A program made the translations under genes and the position numbers. From positions 85,153,986-85,217,985 of the forward strand of contig CM047426.1 in the NCBI GenBank assembly GCA_026168455.1: a stretch of DNA of 64,000 nucleotides. The letters are read 5' to 3'. The DNA is from Theocolax elegans (Eukaryota; Arthropoda; Insecta; Hymenoptera; Cerocephalidae). The notes beneath the pieces are model-generated. The model did not search any database. It was given only the letters and a program-made list of their open reading frames with translations, and had not been told where the DNA came from. Every line of letters begins with the position of its first letter. Position 1 is the first letter of the stretch. Shown here one piece after another: positions 55,701-64,000 of the stretch.

Positions 55701-58629
55701 TCATTCCGCGTAAACAAGCAACGAATCATGATGAAATCGACTGTCCAGTAGACGATGCTCCTTGCGATCCTACGACACCTTACCGAACATTCTCCGGGCA
55801 CTGCAATAATTTGCGCAATCCAAGCCTTGGTAAATCTTTGACAACGTTTGCAAGATTGTTGCCACCAGTTTACGAAGATGGAGTTTCCAAACCCAAAGCA
55901 ACATCGATTACAGGTAAAAATAACAATTTTATCATCTAAGTCAATATCTAAGTAATATTGAAGAATTGATATTATTTATATTACAATGCAATTTCTTTTT
56001 GTACAATTGCAGGAGCACCATTACCAAATCCTCGAGTGATTTCGACAGTTATTCATCCTGATATCTCAAACTTGCATAACCGTTACACTCTCATGGTGAT
56101 GCAGTTCGCTCAATTCTTGGATCACGATCTTACGATGACTCCAATTCATAAGGGTTTTGCTGAATCAATTCCTAGCTGCAGATCATGTGATTCGGCTCGT
56201 ACCGTTCATCCTGAATGTAATCCCTTCCCTGTACCACCAAATGACCATTATTATCCTACAGTCAATATTTCCACGGGAGCTCGACTTTGTATTCCATCAA
56301 TGAGATCACTTCCCGGTCAACAACATCTTGGTCCTCGTGAACAAGTTAACCAAAACACAGGTTTCTTGGACGCGTCGGTTGTTTACGGTGAAAACACTTG
56401 TATTGCCAATATTCTCAGAGGATTTAGCGGACGTATGAATATTACCAGCCATCCTAACCGTGGCAAAGATTTGTTACCTCAATCTCGAACTCATCCTGAG
56501 TGTAAGGCACCTTCTGGTTACTGTTTCATCGGTGGAGATGGACGTGCCTCTGAACAACCTGGTCTTGCTGTTATGCATACTTTATGGGTTCGAGAACATA
56601 ATAGGGTTATGGAAGGTCTTCGACAGGTCAATCCGCAGTGGGATGCCGAAAAGCTTTTCCAGGTTGGTTAAAATTAATTTGAATTTTTATTGTACATAAC
56701 TTTTAATTATAATTTACTTTTGAATTTGGTAAAGCTCGAAAAATATAATTCAATTGAATTATAAAGAATTATAATAAATAAATTTTATTTACAGGAAACT
56801 CGTCGGGTTCTTAGTGCTATGATGCAGCACATAACATACAACGAGTTTCTTCCTCGTATTCTCGGTTGGAACGCAGTAAGTCTGTACGGGCTTAAATTGC
56901 TACCACAAGGTTACTACAAAGAATATTCTCCGACCTGCAATCCAAGTTGTTTGAACGAGTTTGCAACAGCTGCCTACCGTATAGGACATTCTCTTCTAAG
57001 GCCACATTTACCACGTATGGATCGCAACTATCAGAACGTCGATCCACCAATTCTTCTTCGTGACGGATTCTTTAACCCTGACATGCTCTATCAACCCGAG
57101 ATGATCGACGAGATGGTTCGTGGTCTTGTATCTACTCCTATGGAAACACTAGATCAGTTTATTACTGGTGAAGTTACAAATCATTTGTTTGAACAACGTG
57201 GTATTCCTCATTCTGGTGTGGATTTAATTGCATTGAACATCCAAAGATCGAGAGATCATGGATTACAGCCTTACAACAACTACAGAGCGTTGTGTAATCT
57301 AAAGAGAGCTACGACATTCGAAGATTTATCACGAGAAATGGCTCCAGAAGTCATTGCACGATTGAAGAGGGTTTACAATTCAGTTGATGATATCGATTTA
57401 TTCCCTGGTTAGTCCACACAATTTTTTAATGACCTTTTTACTGTCTTTAACTAATATTGCAGAAAAATACTGAGGCAATCTATTCTATTTATTTAACAGG
57501 TGGTATGAGCGAGCGGCCATTGCAAGGAGGTTTAGTTGGTCCAACCTTCGCTTGCATCATTGCAATTCAGTTCAGGCAAACGCGTAAATGTGATCGATTT
57601 TGGTACGAAACCGATGACCCGAATATCCGATTCACAGAACATCAGCTTGCTGAAATTAGAAAAACAACTTTAGCTAAGGTGATGTGTGAGAACATGGATG
57701 TACACACGGACATGCAGCGAGCCGCTTTTGATCTTCCAAGTAACTTTTTGAATCCAAGAGTACCTTGCGGTTCGATGCCTCACATGAACTTTGAGGCTTG
57801 GAGAGAAACGAGGCATGGATGCCAAATTGGAGGCAGAAATGTTGCTGTCGGAGAGTCTGGATTCCCTTCGCCTTGCACCAGTTGTGTTTGCACGTCCGAG
57901 GGAGTAAGTTCAACTTTTTTATCAAAATTTATTAAACTTCTAAATTGTATATATTGTTAGAGCTAGGTAACATGGTTAAAAATAGATAATTTTAGTGAAA
58001 TGTTTCCTTGTCACTTAATTTATTTATGAATAATTATGTTGTATGAAATGAAAAAGTTTCTTTTAGTTCATTAGTGTTAATATTATCAACATGTAAAAAG
58101 ATAAACACTATTCGTGAGAATACAACTTTCTCGACATACTTAACTTCGACTCTAATATTTTAAATAATTTGAGCTGTCTATCATTAGCATGCTGATCAAA
58201 TTTAGACAATGCCAATATTATATATGTATTAATTACAGTAATCGTATAGGTAGAAACATAAAGAATATTGCAATAATAAATACAGTAACTTCTATTCTTC
58301 ATTGTAAGTAGTAACAATATCGTTAAAGTAAAGTAATACAATAATTAACCATTCCCACCTTATTGTTACAGACTCATTGTGCGTCTTTGAGAGTAACAGA
58401 CTGCAATCAACTCCTTCGAGAAGCATCGCGTGAGGCGATTTTACGAGACGACGTATGCACAGCTCAATGCGGCTTTGTACTTGCAGCGACTGACACTTCA
58501 AGCAACTTACAATTTAAATCGTCCAACAGTTTCCCTGGATTCCCGCAACATCGAAGCAATTTGAGAAGTTCGTTCTCGTCGTCGTTCAACGGCTTCAAAC
58601 TACCCGATCTTTCGCAGTTTATCGGCTGA
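19740..58629 (+). CDS. Secreted double-domain animal heme peroxidase: N-terminal pseudoperoxidase plus C-terminal active peroxidase
   Basis: Eleven coding exons: 19740-19762, 39615-39691, 40905-40992, 44969-45129, 53378-53961, 54414-54776, 54884-55913, 56013-56662, 56795-57407, 57500-57903, 58372-58629. All junctions are GT/AG, total 4251 nt, 1416 aa. Residues 1-22 form a signal peptide. The domain at about 71-555 aligns with animal peroxidases, but the distal Asp-His is Leu166-Arg167, the catalytic Arg and ester Glu positions read Cys263 and Pro266, and the proximal His is Leu366. It keeps the calcium-loop pattern SGYLDGS (228-234), SEHNR and RFWYE. A linker ends in the furin-type site RRKR (673-676). 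The domain from about 718 to 1290 has Gln809, Asp812, His813, Asp814, the calcium loop TGFLDAS (891-897), Arg953, Glu956, proximal His1057 and Asn1140, so it should bind heme and use hydrogen peroxide. A Cys-rich VWC-like tail follows. The fold is that of chorion-peroxidase/peroxidasin-like enzymes. From memory, Drosophila CG10211 has a similar length and two-domain plan (unverified). Substrate unknown. Confidence 0.93.
23640..23870. promoter_or_regulatory. GC-rich patch in intron 1, possible enhancer
   Basis: CpG-dense island in AT-rich intron with several short words that match common factor sites by eye: TACGTCA, TAATCC and GCGCGCGAGCGC. The minus-strand open frame through it resembles no known protein. 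Confidence 0.25.
29174..29205. repeat. Perfect 14-bp-stem AT hairpin
   Basis: AAAATGTATATATA pairs fully with TATATATACATTTT across a four-base loop. Such an AT palindrome can extrude as a cruciform or represent a remnant of a foldback element. Confidence 0.7.
29826..29906. repeat. Local direct repeat, 55-bp period
   Basis: The word TAAACGTAAGAATTA followed by TTTATTATTT occurs at 29826 and again at 29881 with one substitution. The spacing suggests a partially decayed tandem duplication. Confidence 0.6.
30350..30490. promoter_or_regulatory. GC-rich patch in intron 1, possible enhancer
   Basis: Sharp compositional island containing a CACCTGTC E-box-like word and several CG dinucleotides, followed by TGAGTCA-like sequence (GCTGAGTCAAGG, an AP-1-type word). 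No coding signal. Confidence 0.25.
32060..33080. promoter_or_regulatory. Pair of GC-rich patches in intron 1
   Basis: Two CpG-containing stretches (about 32060-32330 and 32770-33080) separated by AT-rich DNA. The second has a GGACGTCATCC word (CRE-like) at about 32949. Open frames on both strands overlap each other and look compositional. They could be regulatory or the start of an internal or antisense transcript. Confidence 0.25.
36580..36860. promoter_or_regulatory. GC-rich patch with CT tract in intron 1
   Basis: CpG-containing sequence with a CAGGTG E-box word at about 36691 and a CT-rich tract at 36699-36739 (GAGA on the minus strand). It combines the same two traits as the island at 19040-19620. 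No supportable protein on either strand. Confidence 0.25.
36699..36739. repeat. (CT)n-rich tract
   Basis: Interrupted CT run; on the opposite strand it reads as GAGA repeats. Confidence 0.8.
38734..38779. repeat. (CA)n microsatellite with interruptions
   Basis: CA alternation broken twice by AACAC; it makes a spurious Cys/Val frame on the minus strand. Confidence 0.9.
38901..38937. repeat. (TA)n/(TATG)n microsatellite
   Basis: TA alternation with two embedded TATATATG units. Confidence 0.85.
39692..40904 (+). other. Intron 2 of the peroxidase gene
   Basis: GTAAGT to TTTCAG, about 1.2 kb, AT-rich, with no further feature that I can support. Confidence 0.85.
41594..41610. repeat. (CA)n microsatellite
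   Basis: Uninterrupted CA run of about eight units. Confidence 0.85.
42720..43020. promoter_or_regulatory. GC-rich patch in intron 3, possible enhancer or internal promoter
   Basis: CpG-dense sequence flanking a TATATATATATAG box at about 42831-42842. If the box is used on the plus strand, a transcript could begin near 42870 and include exon 4 onward, which would lack the signal peptide. Purely inferential. Confidence 0.2.
47170..47460. promoter_or_regulatory. GC-rich patch in intron 4, possible enhancer
   Basis: CpG-dense core CGCGCCGCGCGCGGGCACGCG near 47333-47353, the densest CG run outside the promoter-proximal island. No coding signal on either strand. Confidence 0.25.
52425..52473. 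repeat. (TA)n/(TATG)n microsatellite
   Basis: Alternating TA with TATG units, directly beside a GC-richer patch that extends from 52300 to 52580. Confidence 0.85.
53962..54413 (+). other. Intron 5 of the peroxidase gene
   Basis: GTGAAT to TCATAG, 452 bases, phase 0. Nothing else seen in it. Confidence 0.9.
55604..55615 (+). other. Furin-type cleavage site between the two peroxidase domains
   Basis: Codons CGA AGA AAG AGA give Arg673-Arg674-Lys675-Arg676, followed by Gln677. It matches the R-X-K/R-R proprotein convertase consensus and lies in the hydrophilic linker between the domains. Cleavage would release a C-terminal chain of 740 residues carrying the intact active site. Actual cleavage is not shown by sequence. 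Confidence 0.6.
57904..58371 (+). other. Intron 10 of the peroxidase gene
   Basis: GTAAGT to TTACAG, 468 bases, phase 0. It separates the first half of the Cys-rich tail from the second. Confidence 0.9.
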
Positions 58630-59367
58630 GCTACATAAAACTAAAAAGTGAGACCAAAACGTGCCAATGGAAAATTATTTCTCAAAGACTCTGCGACCGA
58701 TAGTGGTTCAATTAAAGTAAAAGGAAACGATAGAATTTCGAGAAGATGCGAAACGCTTAGGTATTAAACGATGTACCTAACTTTGTATGTAAATCAGTGA
58801 ACGATTATTAATTAACGTTGCAGTTAATGTAAATATAGTATGTAAGTTACTGATTTTATGTAATATTTAAGTGCATTTAACGTGAAACTTTTGTAATTTC
58901 ATGTACGAACGCAAAAGACGACTTAGAAAATCGATGTTTAGAGTTCTTTTGTGATTACCTGTAATTATGTAAGTAATTAATTAATGTTAAAATAGTGTGA
59001 GAACTTTATCTCTATGTGACAGATAGATAGAAATGAACTAACGAATTTATACATTTTTATACATTTAAAAAAAAGGCGTGGAATAAGTAACTTTTTGTAC
59101 GACTGTAGATTTTAGATTCAATTCTGATCAGTTACTTTGAGTCAAAGTTCTCGTGTTTCTTACACTGCGATGATACTGCCACATATACGAATATGTAAAT
59201 TTTCACCGATATGACTTTCTTAATTTTATAGAATTGAACACTGCCATTGATTTTGGCGATAACTTATGCGTCGTTCTTGTAAACCTCCCTTTTTATTTTT
59301 AATTTACAAGCTTTATACATATTCAATTTTTGTATGATACAATATATAATATGGCATGTATAACGTT

Positions 59368-59373
59368 AATAAA
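59368..59373 (+). terminator. Candidate poly(A) signal of the peroxidase gene
   Basis: AATAAA about 740 bases after the stop codon, followed by T-rich and GT-containing sequence. A second cluster of AATAAA words lies near 59417. No earlier canonical signal stands out. Confidence 0.45.
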
Positions 59374-59548
59374 TGTTAATGTTTATTTTTCAATTGATCG
59401 TTTATCATTACATAAATAAATAAGTCGGTATCACAATTCTACACCTCTTATGTCCTGTATACCGTATAAATTCTCAGAGGTGAGAGAAAGAAAAAAAATG
59501 ACGAAACGCCTCATTGTTTTGTTCGAAAAGATATTTCAAAAATTCTTT

Positions 59549-59554
59549 TTTATT
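59549..59554 (-). terminator. Candidate poly(A) signal of STRAP
   Basis: Minus-strand AATAAA about 200 bases past the STRAP stop codon. It faces the peroxidase signal less than 200 bases away. Confidence 0.45.
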
Positions 59555-59754
59555 TACATATATGATTTCGTCTTAAACATTCGAAGATGAAAAATACTAT
59601 GATTCGTTAAATTAAAAACGCAGTTCAATCAGTCTAAATATAATGGTGGATTCACAAATCCTCAACAAGAGGATTTCACTTATCATTGGAGTTGATATTC
59701 TTTGAGATGATTTAGGAATTTTTCAGGAAAAAAATTCAGTTGTAGTCACAAGTT

Positions 59755-61801
59755 TTAGTTAGCGGTAACCTCCTGATTATTGTTCACCATATTAGCATTT
59801 TCTTGTACTGCTGCTGTCGCTACTACTGCTGCGGGAGCCTGTTCGATGCAACGCCACAGTCCATACGTATTACCGACAGTTGTTTGCCATAATCTCAAAG
59901 TTCCATCTTCTGAACCACTAGCATAAAGTTCACCATCTGGTGAAAAGCGTATGCTATGTATAGGGCCAAAATGTCCTTTGAAAGATTCTGTTAATTAAAA
60001 ATTTTTGTCTTTAATTAAATCAAATTCATTGTTAACTTACAGTAGGTGCTTATCATTTCATAAATAATTCATAAGCAATAATACTGTTTTTAATATAAAT
60101 TATCATTATCAAAAATTTGTTATAAATGAATAAGAATATGATTTTACCTATTTCTACACCCGTAGTGTAGTCAAATTTGTAAACTTTTAAGTCTTCTCCT
60201 CCACATACAAAAATACTGTTATCCGGATGTAAACTTGCACTGTTGACTTGTGTAGGCATTGTGAACTCGCACAATTTAGTTAACCTGTAATAAAAGTAGC
60301 AGTATATTAAAAAACTGAAAAAGGATTATTTTTTCGATTAAAATAATCATAAAATGCATAATAAAGTAAATAATTTTCTGCAATAAACTTTATTTTACTT
60401 ATATTTTAGACTTACTCTTTACTATCCCAAAAAGTAACAATATTAGCGTGTGTGGTAGTAATAATTTTGCCATCTTTTGAGAGTTCCATAGAATATGGAA
60501 TTCCTGAAAATTCCAATTTCTTTACTTCCTCGCCACTATTCTTATCCCACAATCTTAAAGTTTTGTCATCCGCACACGTCAGTAATAAAGAATCATTGTC
60601 ATAAAATATCACATGCCTAATTCCATTGGTGTGACCAGAGAAAATCTAAACAAATTATATTTATCAATTATAAAATAAAATTACAATAAATAATCAAATC
60701 TAACAATAAAATTTGAATGAAAAAGTAGACCCTTACTTGTGGATCAGCTTCTGGTTTATTTAAATCAAAAATTCTTACTAGCTTCTCATTGGAACCAGTA
60801 GCTAGGTATACAGAATCTCTACTGAAATCAACACATTTTACAATGTGTTTATGCTGAAAGGAATGTATTTCATTGCCTGTGATTGCATCCCATACTTTAG
60901 CATTAAAATCTGCCGCTCCAGTCGCTGCACGAGTGGCTTCTGCATTTAAGGCTACACCCCACACTGCACCTTTATGACCTTCAAAAGTCCCAATCCAATC
61001 TCCAGTATCACCCTGTCGGAGCATAGGATTTCCATCTACAAAAAAATGTTTACGTAGCTTTATTGATACATTAATATATATTTCAGCAATTCATTATTTT
61101 AAATATTTACATAAAAAAACATTTATTTTAAATTGACTTATATCGAATTTAAGTTTTTAGGCACGACCGTTATAAGGGAAAGCCTTATTTTTTTTATGAT
61201 CTTATGACTATAATCTATCCAAGCATTTGTATAATAAAATATAATTAAAGTTATATTGAAAACTATTAACATATTTGTAATTATCAATACAGCAATATAA
61301 AAATCTTTAGGAATGTAGACTATTACAATTTACTAACAATAAAAATATAATAAATGATTTTTGTTGAACAGCATTGAATTACTAAAAAGTATATAAACGT
61401 AAATTGTTTACCAAGATAAACTATGAAAATCTATTTAGTTCTGTACCATTTCAAATATAATAATTATCAATTTCACAATATATTCATGTACATCTCATGA
61501 AAAAAAGATAAACGTGAATAAATATCAATGAGGCCAATAAAATAAGTAATTATATAAAATGTAATTGAAACAGATATTGCAAAATTCTAACCTCAAAACT
61601 TAACTTTTTTGATAAACAAATTATGTAGAACAGAAGTACTTGTAATCACAAAATTGGTATTAAATTATGATAAAATAATAAATTACCTTTACACGCTGAT
61701 ATTAAATAATAACCGGATTCCGTAATATCGGAGAAATGAAGATGTACGACTGGCCGCGTGTGGCCGCTGCAGGTTAACGGTGTTTGCCTCAAATTCGCCA
61801 T
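59755..61801 (-). CDS. STRAP: Serine-threonine kinase receptor-associated protein (STRAP), WD40 protein
   Basis: Seven-bladed WD40 scaffold. STRAP (unrip) is known as a partner of the SMN complex in snRNP assembly and as a modulator of TGF-beta receptor signalling, and is mainly cytoplasmic. Five exons in coding order: 61801-61687, 61035-60737, 60645-60416, 60284-60148, 59987-59755. All junctions are GT/AG and sum to 1014 nt, 337 aa (human about 350). The start [19 protein letters not shown], the second-exon stretch [20 protein letters not shown], the HKHIVK segment, DLNKPEAD, and the last blade with [26 protein letters not shown] and GNTYGLW are characteristic. The C-terminal tail after GLW is Ala/Asn/Val-rich, shorter than and unlike the acidic vertebrate tail. 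It runs tail-to-tail with the peroxidase gene. Confidence 0.96.
61036..61686 (-). other. STRAP intron 1
   Basis: 651 bases, GTAATT to TTGTAG on the minus strand, AT-rich. No other feature seen. Confidence 0.9.
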
Positions 61802-62640
61802 TTATTCTTATTGTCACACACTCGACATTCAAAAATTCGTTAATCCAACTAAAATCTAATACTTATATATTTAGCTTTCACTGAATAACGTCAGAAGATT
61901 ATGATAATATATGACCTAACCCTAACTTACTTATAACTTATATGTGAAAAAAAAACATACTATACGAATTACGGTTTTAGTTATATCTATATATATATAT
62001 ATATTCATCAAGTCGTCAATACTCGATATTCACGAATCTGAGTGGCGCTGTAGTCGCTTGTACTTACTGTTGGTAAATCAATTTTACATATTTTTTAAGG
62101 ACTTATGATTGAAGGTTTATTTGAGTATAGGTTATATTTATATATATTATACGTATTATTATAGGCTATTATTGGCCTTAACTGTGACCCATCGCAAAAA
62201 AACCATATATTTATGGAATGATAAAAATTGGAATATTACTACGTTGTTAGGTACAATACCTATAATTTTACTAGAAAATTATTTAATATGATTAAAAATT
62301 ATCAATCGTCTTAATTTTTGTTGTTCTTTTGTAGATAGCATTTAGGCCAGCAGGTTTAAAAAAATTTATACCTACTTTTATTACTTATAGGCTAAACTTT
62401 GAAAATTCGCGGGTGAAGACGAGTGAATTCACGTGACTTATATAATAGAATTTCAGGCTACGACTTAAATAAGGTTAGAATAAATTTCTTTTAATTATAC
62501 TGTTATATTTTATTAAATAAGTGTGTTGAAACTTGTTATTTAATTACATAAAAATCCAGATTTATGAAAAAAATAAAATTTCTTTTAAATAAATAATAAA
62601 TCCACGCATGAAAACATGGTTAAGAACAAGATCATTCGAA
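61802..62640. other. Spacer between divergent STRAP and tRNA-Phe genes
   Basis: Should contain the STRAP promoter on the minus strand. A short TA microsatellite lies at about 61989-62004. The plus-strand open frame at 62109-62291 has no recognisable content. Confidence 0.6.
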
Positions 62641-62713
62641 GCCGAAATAGCTCAGTTGGGAGAGCGTTAGACTGAAGATCTAAATGTCCCCGGTTCAATC
62701 CCGGGTTTCGGCA
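62641..62713 (+). tRNA. tRNA-Phe (anticodon GAA)
   Basis: A complete cloverleaf can be folded by eye. Acceptor stem GCCGAAA with TTTCGGC and discriminator A; D arm GCTC/GAGC; anticodon stem TTAGA/TCTAA with loop CTGAAGA, anticodon GAA at 62674-62676; T arm CCCGG/CCGGG with loop TTCAATC. There is no intron, and the CCA end is not encoded, as expected for a nuclear gene. The internal A and B boxes (TAGCTCAGTTGG and GGTTCAATCCC) look intact, so it is probably transcribed by RNA polymerase III. Confidence 0.97.
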
Positions 62714-62717
62714 TGTG

Positions 62718-62728
62718 TTTTTTTTTTT
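62718..62728 (+). terminator. RNA polymerase III terminator of tRNA-Phe
   Basis: A run of eleven T residues begins four bases after the mature tRNA end. Confidence 0.9.
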
Positions 62729-64000
62729 ACTTTTTTTACAAAATCCTTTGTGTGTATATTTTTTATCAAATTTAAATATATAAAAAACAATATTTATCGT
62801 AATAAAATTAATTTATTATAATGTTAAAAATAAAAAATATACCAATAAAATTATTAAACTTACAAACACATAAAATAAACTATATAGGTATGTATATAAA
62901 TTAATATAAAATTAAACGAGCAATAAACGTACAAAATTTTACCAACTCGAGTGTCAAAATTATTATAATTTCCTCTAGACGGAAACATATGCATTCATTT
63001 CGCATATTTGTACGATGAAAATTTAATTTCGTATCTAAGTGGACAAAAATTAATTAAAATACATTTTTACGCATGCATGAGAAGTTAAATATAATTTCGA
63101 TTCATACAAGTGCTTACTCGTGAAGAAATGAAAATGTGCAATTTTTCATATCCTTCCTGACTCCCTTTTAAAGCGAGACTGCTACTCGAGGCCTCTCTTC
63201 TGCGGAGATTACACTGACACGTGATATTCGATGGTATGGTATATATGTGTATGTATACCTAACCATCAGTAGAGTAATAGTACCTTCCTAAATATCTATA
63301 AAGTATAAGAGTATGACAGAATTTTTTTTCTTTCCTTTTTTTTTATTATGTAATCCTTCTTTCTATTAGACGCTCCTTTATTTTTAATTAAGAAGCTGCT
63401 TTGACTATATAGAGTTTCAAAATTAAAATTGCATTATTGCATTTTTTAGACAGTTTTACATAGCTTAAACTTCTATGCGATAATCGTTATAATATTGTTT
63501 ACTTATGAAATTAAAAATCATCGTTTGCATATAATACAGTTTAATTCTTAAAATTAAAATGTTACTATTCGAAGAAAATTAGAATTCGAGAAATGTATAT
63601 TTCTTTTGCAGTAAGGCATATTAAAGCTTGTAAATTTCACTGAAAAGGCTGTGTATGAAATTGTTATTTATAAGATGACCATTACAAGTTATAATAAGCG
63701 ATATTTTACAAAATATTTGCATGGGACGCTTGGTGCTTTAAAATATTAACGAAACCTTTTACAACTTTTCTTTAGCATAAGATCAATTTTTTAAAATGTG
63801 CAATTTTATCGCTCTTGTATAGGTGGGTATACAAAGTTTTTCAACAACCTTACAATGTTTTGTGCAGTCGAGAAATACTATACTTTGAGAGCTTCGTAAT
63901 AATAATACATAAAATTTAAAAATGTGTGTAGGTATGCACATAGATACACGTATGGTCGTACAAGAGTGATGTAATACATTGCATAGCAACGTAAGTTGAA
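62729..64000. other. AT-rich spacer to the window end
   Basis: No gene supported. A slightly GC-richer stretch at about 63150-63240 and T-rich runs are all that stand out. The minus-strand open frame near 63783-63989 has no recognisable domain. Confidence 0.55.

Noticed and set aside
54902..55939. 345-codon frame as a stand-alone single-exon gene
   Set aside because: It is exon 7 of the peroxidase gene with intron read-through at its end; both ends have GT/AG sites in the right phase.

Overview
This is a very AT-rich eukaryotic nuclear window with long non-coding stretches, short-to-long spliceosomal introns with canonical GT/AG ends, and many microsatellites. It holds arthropod-type gene structures. 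The protein sequences (insect-like Rieske protein, insect-type double-domain heme peroxidase, STRAP) and the lack of obvious CpG depletion in many small GC-rich patches suggest an insect, possibly a hymenopteran. That last step is an inference without a database search.

Layout. Positions 1-473 hold the right-hand part of a palindromic Tc1/mariner-like miniature transposon cut by the window edge. Positions 474-9630 show no supportable gene. Positions 9762-11162 (minus) carry a complete four-exon gene for the mitochondrial complex III Rieske iron-sulfur protein (275 aa). Positions 11163-about 18000 are again without a supportable gene. From about 18000 to 19700 there are promoter-like GC-rich and GAGA-rich sequences. 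One gene then fills 19740-58629 (plus): eleven coding exons of a secreted animal heme peroxidase of 1416 aa, with introns of 19.9, 1.2, 4.0 and 8.2 kb before the exon-dense last 5.3 kb. Tail-to-tail with it, 59755-61801 (minus) encodes STRAP, a seven-blade WD40 protein (337 aa, five exons). A tRNA-Phe(GAA) gene lies at 62641-62713 (plus). The rest of the window is AT-rich spacer.

All three protein genes were rebuilt exon by exon. In each, the exon lengths add up to an intact reading frame (828, 4251 and 1014 nt including stop), with every junction at a GT/AG pair.

The most interesting object is the peroxidase. It has two peroxidase domains in tandem. The C-terminal domain keeps every catalytic and heme-binding residue that I can align to myeloperoxidase. 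The N-terminal domain has lost the distal His, the proximal His, the catalytic Arg, both heme-ester acids and the Asn next to the proximal His, yet keeps the calcium-loop motif and other fold motifs. A perfect furin-type site (RRKR) sits between the halves. This suggests a secreted proprotein that can release an active peroxidase from a pseudoenzyme partner. The three protein genes have unrelated functions (respiration, extracellular oxidation, RNP/SMN assembly and signalling) and do not form a functional cluster.
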